Source: Thalassomonas haliotis | Lineage (GTDB): Bacteria > Pseudomonadota > Gammaproteobacteria > Enterobacterales > Alteromonadaceae | Length of the DNA stretch: 64,000 bases | Direction of reading: 5' to 3' | Assembly (NCBI RefSeq): GCF_028657945.1 | Contig: NZ_CP059693.1 | Location: 2,976,001-3,040,000, forward strand | Part shown: positions 1-6,976 of the stretch, piece after piece | How the letters are laid out: the number at the start of each line of letters is the position of its first letter | Numbering within the stretch: position 1 is the stretch's first letter | Notes under the pieces: generated by a model | The model's input: the letters and a program-made list of their open reading frames with translations, nothing else | Databases searched by the model: none | What the model was told of the DNA's origin: nothing | Program-made: the position numbers and the translations under genes

Positions 1-391
1 TGATGCCGACATATTGATAATCGGCGGCTTTGATGGCATCGATATTATCTTCATTGATCAAGGTGCCGTTGGTAGACAGGGCCAGATAAAAACCTTTGCT
101 TTTGGCATAGTCGCTGATTTCAAAAATATCCGGGCGCAGCAGCGGCTCGCCGCCCGAGAGGATCAATACCGGTACATGGGCCACTTTTAAGTCGTCTATG
201 GTGGCCTTGATTTGCCCGGTGGAAAGTTCGTCTTTAAAATCTATGTCTAAAGAGGTTGAATAACAATGGCGGCAGCTTAAGTTGCAGCGGCGGATCAAAT
301 TCCAGATCACTACGGGTCCCGGCATGTTGCGCTTTGGGGCGACCGGCCTATCATGGGTTAAGGTTTTTAGCAGTTGAGAAATTCTGAACAT
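1..391 (-). CDS. nirJ: NirJ, heme d1 biosynthesis radical SAM protein (partial, runs off left edge)
   Basis: The first 130 codons are present, read leftward from ATG at 391, with a Shine-Dalgarno GGAG 8 nt upstream and 12 nt after the nirH stop. The radical SAM cluster motif CNLSCRHC (C36, C40, C43) and the SAM-binding SGGEP motif are visible. Established role: NirJ acts on 12,18-didecarboxysiroheme, replacing two propionate side chains on the way to heme d1, the cofactor of NirS. Position as the last visible gene after nirC-F-D-L-G-H matches the order in Pseudomonas nir clusters. The C-terminal half, and probably nirE, lie beyond the window. Confidence 0.93.
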   Translation of the reverse strand, partial: MFRISQLLKTLTHDRPVAPKRNMPGPVVIWNLIRRCNLSCRHCYSTSLDIDFKDELSTGQIKATIDDLKVAHVPVLILSGGEPLLRPDIFEISDYAKSKGFYLALSTNGTLINEDNIDAIKAADYQYVGI

Positions 392-403
392 AATTAATCT
401 CCG

Positions 404-1021
404 TTATTCAGCCGGTTTGTTTTGTACGGACTTTGTACTGTTTTTTGTTGCTTGTGCCTGCTTTTTCAGGCGCAAACCGGTTTTTTTCAGGATACGGGTA
501 CTGGTGAGCATGTCGTTGCTCTTTAGGGCGTTATCCGGCTGATTGTGTAATACTTCAGCCAGCAGCTGTTTTATTTGCGCCCGATACTGCTTAATGTCAC
601 TTTCACTGCGGCCATGCACCATGGCAAACAGGTTATAATTCCAGTGGGGCAGGTGTCTGGGCCTGAGGTAACAATGGCTGACAAAGTCGAGTTTACCCAC
701 GGCTTCGCCAAATTCGTGTGCCGCATCGTCTCTGACATCCCATACCGTCATGCCGTTAAAGCGATAACCTAGTTTGTAATGGTTGGGCACGGCGGCGATG
801 CGGCGGATAACGCCGCGGGCCAATAAATCCTCTGTCATGGCCAATACCTGGTCAACAGAGATCTCAAGTTGCTGTGCCAGGGCATGATAGGGCTGTGCCA
901 CCAGTGGCAAACCGTCTTGTGTCAGCAAGACATAGCGGCGCTCCAGTGGGGATAGCTCCCGCTTGTCTTGCTCAGGGGACTCAGCGCTCTGGCTGCTAAA
1001 TCGGCAAATAGAGTCCGACAT
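404..1021 (-). CDS. nirH: NirH, siroheme decarboxylase subunit (Lrp/AsnC-like, AhbB type)
   Basis: A 205-residue protein with an N-terminal winged helix of Lrp/AsnC type followed by the AhbB/NirL-NirH fold. The conserved stretch around RPRHLPHWNYNLF is shared with NirL. With NirD, NirL and NirG it decarboxylates siroheme to 12,18-didecarboxysiroheme. I start at ATG 1021, not at the upstream in-frame ATG at 1045, because GGAGG sits 7 nt before 1021. The gene then overlaps the nirG stop by 26 nt, as expected for translational coupling. The C-terminus (LLAEVL...SNDML) is a useful marker because a decayed copy of it occurs at 12331-12531. Confidence 0.88.
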   Translation of the reverse strand: MSDSICRFSSQSAESPEQDKRELSPLERRYVLLTQDGLPLVAQPYHALAQQLEISVDQVLAMTEDLLARGVIRRIAAVPNHYKLGYRFNGMTVWDVRDDAAHEFGEAVGKLDFVSHCYLRPRHLPHWNYNLFAMVHGRSESDIKQYRAQIKQLLAEVLHNQPDNALKSNDMLTSTRILKKTGLRLKKQAQATKNSTKSVQNKPAE

Positions 1022-1535
1022 AGAATTCCTCCAGTTTCGGGACATTTAATACCTGGATCCCGGTTTTTGTTTCTATTTGTTCAATGACGGTGGCGATCTC
1101 GGTTTCACTTTCGGTGGCAATAACAAACCACATATTAAGTTGATGATTACGCTGGTAATTGTGTGCTATTTGCTCAAAGCCATTGACGACTTCTACAACC
1201 TGGTCAAATTCGCTTTCGGGCACGGCCATGGCCGCCAGGGTAAAGGCACCGCCAAGGCAGGCGGCATCATACATAGGGCCGAAGCGGGACAATACCCCTT
1301 GCTCCAATAAGCTATTGAGCCGGGAAAGCACAATTTGCTCTGTGGTATTAAGGGCATCGGCGACACTGGTAAAAGGGCGTTCGCATACCGGCAAGCCCCG
1401 CTGCAATAAATTGATCAGGGCCTTATCTAAAGGCGAAAAGTCTAAGGGTGAAGAATCTAAAGGAGTGCTCGCCTCAGCCCGGTGCCGGTTTCCCGTTTGT
1501 TTCTGGCCTGATGTTTTTTCCTTAAGCTCGGTCAT
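996..1535 (-). CDS. nirG: NirG, siroheme decarboxylase subunit (Lrp/AsnC-like, AhbA type)
   Basis: A 179-residue protein of the AhbA/NirD-NirG type: winged helix near residues 35-85, then an Lrp-like ligand-binding half containing HNYQRNHQLNMWFV. It works with NirD, NirL and NirH in siroheme decarboxylation in the cytoplasm. ATG 1535 is chosen because AAAGGAAA lies 8 nt upstream; an in-frame start at 1601 would overlap nirL far more. Start and nirL stop overlap by 14 nt. An N-terminal extension of about 35 residues carries a short repeat (LDSSPLDFSPLD) not expected in the compact family core. Assignment as G rather than D rests on gene order. Confidence 0.85.
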   Translation of the reverse strand: MTELKEKTSGQKQTGNRHRAEASTPLDSSPLDFSPLDKALINLLQRGLPVCERPFTSVADALNTTEQIVLSRLNSLLEQGVLSRFGPMYDAACLGGAFTLAAMAVPESEFDQVVEVVNGFEQIAHNYQRNHQLNMWFVIATESETEIATVIEQIETKTGIQVLNVPKLEEFYVGLYLPI

Positions 1536-2121
1536 TGCCTGGTTTCCTTTGACTGTATCTCGCCCCTTGCTGCTTAAAGGCTTTATAACTAAAGAGCACA
1601 TCCTTTTTGATATGATTGAGCTCCAGCTCCCGGGTCAGTACTTCAATTTGTCTGAGCACCGCCTCTTTGTTTTTGCCGTGGATCATACAAAACAAGTTGT
1701 AGCTCCAGTGGGGCAGGCGGCGCGGGCGCTGGTAACATAAAGACACTTCCCCCCGCGCCGACAGTTGCCCGGCAATGCGGTCTACATCCTGATCTTCGAT
1801 GTCCCATACCACCATGGCATTGGCGCAGTACCCCAGTTGCCTGTGTTTTACCACCAGGCCGAGTCGGCGGATCAGGCTCTGTTGCTGCCAGTAATTAATC
1901 TGGCTGATCACCGCGGCTTCGCTGGTATTGAGCCTGGCGGCAATTTCCTGGTAGGGGCGGGGACTCAGGGGCAAGCCCTGCTCAAGGTAAACCCGTAATT
2001 GCCTTTGCTGCTCAAGAGTTAAGGTTTCGTTGTCCGGCGCTTTGTCTTCAGGGGCGCACGGTACGGACAAAGCGGCCGGATTTAGTGCCTCTTGTGTCTT
2101 GGCTAGTCTTGTCTGCGTCAT
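1522..2121 (-). CDS. nirL: NirL, siroheme decarboxylase subunit (Lrp/AsnC-like, AhbB type)
   Basis: A 199-residue AhbB-type protein with a winged-helix N-half and the conserved RPRRLPHWSYNLFCM block, closely parallel to the NirH block. It is the second siroheme decarboxylase gene of the operon. It starts 2 nt after the nirD stop; the Shine-Dalgarno is weak (TAAATTAAG), so translation is probably coupled to nirD. About 35 residues precede the winged helix, longer than in typical family members. Naming follows the nirF-D-L-G-H order known from Pseudomonas. Confidence 0.86.
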   Translation of the reverse strand: MTQTRLAKTQEALNPAALSVPCAPEDKAPDNETLTLEQQRQLRVYLEQGLPLSPRPYQEIAARLNTSEAAVISQINYWQQQSLIRRLGLVVKHRQLGYCANAMVVWDIEDQDVDRIAGQLSARGEVSLCYQRPRRLPHWSYNLFCMIHGKNKEAVLRQIEVLTRELELNHIKKDVLFSYKAFKQQGARYSQRKPGNDRA

Positions 2122-2122
2122 C

Positions 2123-2605
2123 TTAATTTACCCGGGCAAGTGGTTGTTTGCTGTCAAAGTCAATCTGAAACGACAGGTCGATATGAAAGGCTTTTTCCAT
2201 CGGCAAGACCAATACTGTCAGCCCGGTTAGCTGCTCAATGCGCGCTAATACCCGTTGCAGGATAAAGTCATCGGCGGCGGTGACCACAAACCAGAGGTTA
2301 TAGTCATGCTCGCGGGCATAGTTGTGGTTAACCTGCTCGAACTTATTGACTATGTCTGCGACATACTCCAGGTCTTCTTCCGGTACCATTAGGGCGGCCA
2401 GGGTGCTGGCGCCGGCTTTTTTATGGTCAAATACCGCGCCGAGGCGGGATAAAATATCTGCCTGCTCCAGAGCTTTGAGCGCCTCAAGTACTTCTGCTTC
2501 GCTGCTGCCGAGCTCTTTGGCCAGCTGGGCATAGGGAGAAGAGATCAGCGGAAAGTCTTTTTGCCAGTGATTGATCAGTTGCTGCTGTAATAAGGATAAG
2601 TTCAT
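2123..2605 (-). CDS. nirD: NirD, siroheme decarboxylase subunit (Lrp/AsnC-like, AhbA type)
   Basis: A 160-residue AhbA-type protein: HTH in the first 60 residues (LAKELGSSEAEVLEAL), then the Lrp-like domain with HNYAREHDYNLWFV, equivalent to HNYQRNHQLNMWFV of NirG. It forms the siroheme decarboxylase with NirL; NirG and NirH form the second pair. ATG at 2605 directly follows the nirF stop (2608-2610). A GTG two codons earlier (2611) is the alternative start and would overlap the nirF stop. Confidence 0.88.
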   Translation of the reverse strand: MNLSLLQQQLINHWQKDFPLISSPYAQLAKELGSSEAEVLEALKALEQADILSRLGAVFDHKKAGASTLAALMVPEEDLEYVADIVNKFEQVNHNYAREHDYNLWFVVTAADDFILQRVLARIEQLTGLTVLVLPMEKAFHIDLSFQIDFDSKQPLARVN

Positions 2606-2607
2606 GA

Positions 2608-3849
2608 TCACAGGCCTATCTGGTGGGCACGGCTGGTAAAGAAAATACCGCTGGGACTTTTTGCCTTCATGGTGGATAACAGCTGCTGGGTCCGGGTATC
2701 GTAGACCTGGACTTCATTATTATCGCGCACCGACATCCAGACATTTTCGCCTCTTGGCGTGAACTCCATATGTAATACCGCAGGCCCTGGGGTCAGGCTT
2801 TTAACTTGTTCAAAGGTTTCGGTATTGTAAACTTCTATGGTGTCGTTTAGCGGGTAGGCAAAATTTACCCAGATCTGGCGGTTATCCGGCTGCGCCATCA
2901 CAAAAATAGGCTGGCCGTGGACATCTATTTCCGCCACCTGCTGCCAGGTTTTTAAATTGACCACCAATACCTTGTGCTGTCCCACGGCCGGGACAAAGGC
3001 AAAGTCCTGGGTCATGGCCCAGCCTTCCAGGTGCGGCATTTTATAAACCGGCAATTTTTTACCGCCTTTACCGTAATCTTTTAAGATCCGGCGTACGCCT
3101 TTTTCCGGGTGCCACAAGTCCAGCATCGCCATGCCGTCTTCGCCGAATAAACCGGCAATATAATAGCGGCCGTCGGGGCTGATCAGGGCGTCATAGGGAA
3201 ATAAACCGATATCCTGATGTTTGGTTAGTTTCAGCTCGGGGCCGGACATATCCGCTATCCAGATCTCATGGCTGTCGAACAAGCTGAAAACAAACTTATG
3301 GCCGGGGGCATCAACTAAACCGACAACTTTGGAGCGCACCGGGCTGCCGTCTTTGTTTTTTGGTTTAGTGGTTAATACCGTGGCGGGGATTTCCGCCACC
3401 AACTCCAGGGTTTCGCTGTTAAAGATTTTTACCCCCCCCGGGGTATAATTGGATACGGCGACCAGCTTGCCGTCCTGGCTGATGGCGCCGCCTATGCTGT
3501 TGCCCGATTGCAGGATACGTTTGTCGATGCGGGAGGTCAGTAAATCTATTTTGGTGAGGCCGCCGTCCCGGCCAAACACATAGGCGAAACGCTCGTCACG
3601 GGAAAATACAATTGAGGCATGGGATAAATCCCCCAAGCCGTCGATTTCGCTGATCGCGGTATTAGAGGTGTGATTGACTATTTTGACCTGGCCGGTGGCG
3701 CGCTCTATTAATACCCCGAGATCGCCGGTGGCGCGCAGAGAGTGGGAAGGCATCATGGTATTTTGGCTGCAGGCCTGCAAGGCCAAAGCTGAGGTTAATA
3801 CCAGGGCAAAAGCTAAATGCTTTTTCACTGACTTGATGTTTATGCTCAT
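2608..3849 (-). CDS. nirF: NirF, heme d1 biosynthesis lipoprotein with d1-type beta-propeller
   Basis: A 413-residue protein homologous to the eight-bladed d1-heme propeller of NirS but lacking a cytochrome c domain (no CxxCH). The N-terminus is a lipoprotein signal with lipobox LQAC (C27), placing it at the periplasmic side of a membrane. Propeller repeats such as DERFAYVFGRDG and the C-terminal HMEFTPRGENVWMSV block match the NirS/NirN/NirF superfamily. NirF is required for late heme d1 biosynthesis; its exact chemistry is less settled than that of NirN. It is adjacent to nirC with no gap. Confidence 0.93.
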   Translation of the reverse strand: MSINIKSVKKHLAFALVLTSALALQACSQNTMMPSHSLRATGDLGVLIERATGQVKIVNHTSNTAISEIDGLGDLSHASIVFSRDERFAYVFGRDGGLTKIDLLTSRIDKRILQSGNSIGGAISQDGKLVAVSNYTPGGVKIFNSETLELVAEIPATVLTTKPKNKDGSPVRSKVVGLVDAPGHKFVFSLFDSHEIWIADMSGPELKLTKHQDIGLFPYDALISPDGRYYIAGLFGEDGMAMLDLWHPEKGVRRILKDYGKGGKKLPVYKMPHLEGWAMTQDFAFVPAVGQHKVLVVNLKTWQQVAEIDVHGQPIFVMAQPDNRQIWVNFAYPLNDTIEVYNTETFEQVKSLTPGPAVLHMEFTPRGENVWMSVRDNNEVQVYDTRTQQLLSTMKAKSPSGIFFTSRAHQIGL

Positions 3850-4230
3850 TTATTTTTCTTCCTTTTCAGTCATGTCTGCGTGTGTACCATGTTTGAGTTG
3901 CCGGCTTAACCATAAGGTTTCCTGCTCGGTTAAAATGCCTTGCCAGGGGGGCATAGCCGTGCCGGGGCGGCCGGAAAGTATGGTGTTGTTGATCAGCGCC
4001 AGGGGTTTTTGTTTAAGGTCCTGCGGCAAGAGTGCCGGTCCCAGGCCCCCCTTTAGGGTCATGCCGTGACAGGAGCCGCAATCTTGCTTGAGCAAATGGA
4101 GCAGCTCCTGCCGGCGCTCCGGTGTTGGCTCTTGCGCTTGTGCCGATGTGCACAGCAGGTTTAACAGGGAGGCAAACATCAGGCTTACCAGTGAACTGAT
4201 GGGAAACAAAGGAGTTAATTTACTATTCAC
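3850..4230 (-). CDS. nirC: NirC, periplasmic c55X-type monoheme cytochrome
   Basis: A 126-residue protein with a Sec signal peptide (cleavage near AQA, residue 32), a single CGSCH heme c motif (C51, C54, H55) and a downstream GTAMPPW segment supplying the likely Met ligand. It is the first gene of the heme d1 operon; NirC is regarded as an electron carrier in heme d1 assembly or for NirS. GTG at 4230 is the start, supported by AGGG 9 nt upstream. An FNR/DNR-type box lies 108 nt upstream. Confidence 0.9.
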   Translation of the reverse strand: MNSKLTPLFPISSLVSLMFASLLNLLCTSAQAQEPTPERRQELLHLLKQDCGSCHGMTLKGGLGPALLPQDLKQKPLALINNTILSGRPGTAMPPWQGILTEQETLWLSRQLKHGTHADMTEKEEK

Positions 4231-4337
4231 GTTTATCCCTACTTTTCGTAATGTTAAATTCTGAGCTTAAGGTAGCAGGGATAAAAAAAACGTTTATTGT
4301 CGGGGATCATGGTTTTGAATGGCTGCAGATAAATTGC

Positions 4338-4351
4338 TTGATTTAAATCAG
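4338..4351 (-). promoter_or_regulatory. FNR/DNR-type box of the nirCFDLGHJ operon
   Basis: TTGATTTAAATCAG matches TTGAT-N4-ATCAA at 9 of 10 defined positions. A class II site (-41.5) would put the transcription start near 4303, about 70 nt before nirC; CATGAT at 4306-4311 on the minus strand is a possible -10. The site logically belongs to the leftward nir operon because the gene on its right, the azoreductase, is convergent to it. Confidence 0.75.
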
Positions 4352-4528
4352 GCTTTGGCTGATTTTTTGTTTTTCCGGCGGATTTTAACGGCAGGGAAAA
4401 GGCAAAGCGGGTTTGTTTTTTCGGGCAGGGGAGTTAGCCGGGAAAGTACTGACAAGATATTTTATTTGAAAGGTGTTGAACAGACCCACCCGGCCAGGGC
4501 CGGACGGATCATGGAGATCAGAGGCTTA

Positions 4529-5179
4529 TCAGGTCCGGGGCTTAAATTTACCGGCCACTAAAGTATCAATGTTATCCCTGGCGCTGTTTTTCGCATTAAC
4601 GGCGCTTTCTTCCCCCATGGCCACCCCTTGCACCGGTACCAAATGGATATCCGTGATACCGATAAAGTTTAAAATATGCTTGAGGTAAGGGGTTTGGAAA
4701 TCCATCGCAGCAGCATGTTCTTGCTGAAAATCCATGCCGGCGCTGGAGATGATCACCGCTTGTTTATCTGTCAGTAGCCCCTGCGGACCCGCATCGCTGT
4801 ACTGGAAGGTCAGGCCGATACGGCAAATTTGATCTATATAGGCTTTTAACAAGGAAGTGACCGAGAAATTATGCATAGCCGAGGCAAAGATGATGATATC
4901 GGCATTTTTGAGTTCTTCTATCAGTTCCAGCGATGGCTGCACCAGTACCTGCTGCGCTTGGCTTAACTGCCCTGAAGGAGTATAGAAAGCCTGTAGCATA
5001 GGGCCGTTAAGCACTGGCGGCTGTATGTGTGCCAGATCGCGAATGGCAAAGGAATAATTTTGCCCTTTATTGCTAAGCTGCTGTTGCAGGTAAGCGGCGA
5101 TTTCGTTTGAGATCGAATGCTCTCCCGCCGGGCTGGATTTGATAATAAGAATGTTTTGTGCTCTGGCTGTTGTGTTCAT
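4529..5179 (-). CDS. azoR: FMN-dependent NADH-azoreductase (AzoR family)
   Basis: A 216-residue flavodoxin-fold protein. SSPAGEHSISNEIA at the N-terminus is the FMN phosphate-binding region; AMHNFSVTSLLKAYID and GLTFQYSDAGPQGLL are AzoR family signatures. The family reduces azo dyes and quinones with NADH in the cytoplasm. ATG 5179 has AAGGTC upstream; an upstream in-frame extension to 5257 has no homology. It is slightly longer than E. coli AzoR. It is divergent from a LysR-type regulator that has lost its middle, so its original control may be gone. It is unrelated to the nir genes around it. Confidence 0.87.
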   Translation of the reverse strand: MNTTARAQNILIIKSSPAGEHSISNEIAAYLQQQLSNKGQNYSFAIRDLAHIQPPVLNGPMLQAFYTPSGQLSQAQQVLVQPSLELIEELKNADIIIFASAMHNFSVTSLLKAYIDQICRIGLTFQYSDAGPQGLLTDKQAVIISSAGMDFQQEHAAAMDFQTPYLKHILNFIGITDIHLVPVQGVAMGEESAVNAKNSARDNIDTLVAGKFKPRT

Positions 5180-5325
5180 AATTGACCTTGACGTCTTAGG
5201 TTGTAATGGCGGCATGATATCGGCAAGTGAGCACAGCAAACACAGGTTGCAAAACAAATCACATTTGTCTTTATGACAAAAATGACTGAAAATAACCGCA
5301 GATTTTAGCTGATTCAGAGCTTATT

Positions 5326-5812
5326 ATGGACAAAATACGCGCCCTGCAGTATTTCAAGCGGACCGCCGAGCTTAACAGTTTCAGTTTGGCGGCAAAAGAA
5401 TTTGACGTACCGCCGTCGTCGGTGTCCAGAAGGATTTTCATTTGACGATTTGCAAACCTGTCCCTGCATACAAATCCGTAGCCCCAGGGGATTGGTTTCC
5501 TGGTGGCAGTTACTTGATGGCCACTGGCAAAAGATCCCGATAAAACCTGTTTTGATCTGCAACGACAGTGAAACTCTCCTGGATGCGGTGCTGGCGGGGG
5601 AAGGACTGTTGGTGAGTCCTTTATGGGAAGTTCAGGGGGCTTTGGCGTCCGGACAGCTGGTGCAGGTGCCGACAGAGCATCCTGTCAGCTATGGGAAAAT
5701 GCCGGCGGTGGATTTATATATCTTGTATCAGCAGGGGAAATATCAAATTCCCAAAATTAAACATTGTGTTGATTTTCTTATCGAGCATCTGGGACAGGCA
5801 CAGGTGAGCTAA
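5326..5812 (+). pseudogene. LysR-type regulator with internal deletion and frameshift
   Basis: ATG 5326 opens a LysR helix-turn-helix (KRTAELNSFSLAAKEFDVPP, then SSVSRR) that hits TGA at 5443. A second frame, from about 5435, resumes with the end of a LysR effector-binding domain (FSFDDLQTCPCIQIRSPRG to the stop at 5812). About 37 N-terminal and 125 C-terminal residues remain of a family near 300, so roughly 130-140 codons are missing and the two parts are out of frame. It lies divergent to azoR, the classic position of a LysR regulator. Almost certainly non-functional. Confidence 0.82.
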
Positions 5813-5969
5813 TTATAGCCATTATGTTATGCCAGCTTGAGCGTTATTTCCCTCAAATCCGGAAAAATAAAAGTATCCACAACGCCTGACTTCCTGGTTG
5901 TCTTGGTTGGGTGAACAAGCAGCAGGACGTTGTGAATAAAGCTTTTTGCGGCGAACCAGGTGCCGGAAA

Positions 5970-6536
5970 TCAGTTTACGCCGTTATTTCTCAGGTGTTGG
6001 CCGTAATGTTTATCGGTACCGTTGATATGGTTGATCAGCCAGTCTCTTAAATAACTGCTGATTTCATCGAGCGCCTGGTGTCCCAGTCGATTGTATTTTT
6101 CTACAAACACTTCCACTTCCCTGATCATGGCCTGGTGCTGTTTTTTATGGGCTTCAAAATCCGGGTAATTAAAACTTTCCATTAATTTCTCTTCGCGGGC
6201 GAAATGGTACTTAGTGTAATCGAGTAAATCATCCAGGGCCTGGCGTTCGTATACTTCACTCATGGCGTAGTCATAGGCTGTGGTGAACTGGTTTAGCAGA
6301 GAAATGAGTTTTTTGTGATCATTGTCCAGGCTCTCTATGCCGACACTGTATTCGTCCTTCCACGGAATGGTGTGGGGCTTGTGGGTGCGGTTATAAATTA
6401 CCGGGGTCATCAGCAAGACCCCGATCAGGATCCAGGAGAGCGGATTATTAAAACCAAAAAGAAAGCCTAAAAATATTGCAACAATGAGAAGTCCAATAAT
6501 TGCCGCGTATAACAAGGATTTAGAGTGGCTGGTCAT
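5970..6536 (-). CDS. Membrane-anchored bacteriohemerythrin
   Basis: A 188-residue protein with two N-terminal membrane segments (about residues 8-28 and 33-50) followed by a hemerythrin domain. The diiron ligand pattern is visible: DNDHKKL, HFAREEKLM, HKKQHQAM and a C-terminal INHINGTDKHYG. Bacteriohemerythrins bind O2 or NO; placement divergent to nirS with FNR-like boxes between suggests NO or O2 handling during denitrification (inference). AGGA lies 9 nt before ATG 6536. Confidence 0.85.
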   Translation of the reverse strand: MTSHSKSLLYAAIIGLLIVAIFLGFLFGFNNPLSWILIGVLLMTPVIYNRTHKPHTIPWKDEYSVGIESLDNDHKKLISLLNQFTTAYDYAMSEVYERQALDDLLDYTKYHFAREEKLMESFNYPDFEAHKKQHQAMIREVEVFVEKYNRLGHQALDEISSYLRDWLINHINGTDKHYGQHLRNNGVN

Positions 6537-6620
6537 GTAATTTTTCCTGCTCGGTAAAAGGTTTTATCTCAGTCATGGTAAACCTAAATTTGGTTAAAGA
6601 ACGGTTAATAACTTCGTTTT

Positions 6621-6634
6621 TTGCGCCAGATCAA
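6621..6634 (-). promoter_or_regulatory. FNR/DNR-like site, probably for the hemerythrin gene
   Basis: TTGCGCCAGATCAA (half sites TTGCG and ATCAA). On the minus strand it reads TTGAT-CTGG-CGCAA, centred 91 nt before the hemerythrin ATG. A start site 41.5 nt downstream would fall near 6586, preceded by TTTAAC (minus strand, 6598-6593) as a -10. Eight of ten consensus positions match. Confidence 0.5.
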
Positions 6635-6669
6635 ATTCTTTTTTAAATAAAACCGCTTTTTTTTAAAGC

Positions 6670-6683
6670 TTGATCTGCGTCAG
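6670..6683 (+). promoter_or_regulatory. FNR/DNR-like site, probably for nirS
   Basis: TTGAT-CTGC-GTCAG, a common variant of the denitrification FNR/DNR box (8 of 10 positions). Read rightward it predicts a start near 6718 with GATAGT at 6706-6711 as -10, giving nirS a leader of about 260 nt. Together with 6621-6634 it forms a divergent control region. Confidence 0.55.
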
Positions 6684-6921
6684 GTTTTTTATGTCGTTTA
6701 TGCCTGATAGTGGCCGCCATCAAGGCGAAGGTCTAAGGAGAAAACCAGGCAAGAAAACTCGTTAATAAACACATTTACTTGTGTGAATGATTAAAGCAGG
6801 CATCCATGTACGGGCAGCTTGAGAGTAAGAATGGTGTTAGCTGCTGGTATTAAAATTATCGGGGGAGATTATTGAGTGATTCATGTGATAAACCGAAATG
6901 ATCGCTGCGGTAACCGGATGT

Positions 6922-6951
6922 TTGACAAATTTGTGAGCATTTAAATTTAAT
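6922..6951 (+). promoter_or_regulatory. Possible sigma70-type promoter close to nirS
   Basis: TTGACA (6922-6927), an 18-nt spacer and TTTAAT (6946-6951), about 25 nt before the nirS ATG. It resembles a housekeeping promoter, but the local AT-richness makes a chance match possible. Confidence 0.25.
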
Positions 6952-6976
6952 TAAAATACTATCTGGAGTGTTACCG

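Noticed and set aside
575-772. Plus-strand open frames within nirH, nirG, nirL and nirF
   Set aside because: They are antisense shadows of real genes, without ribosome sites or family features.
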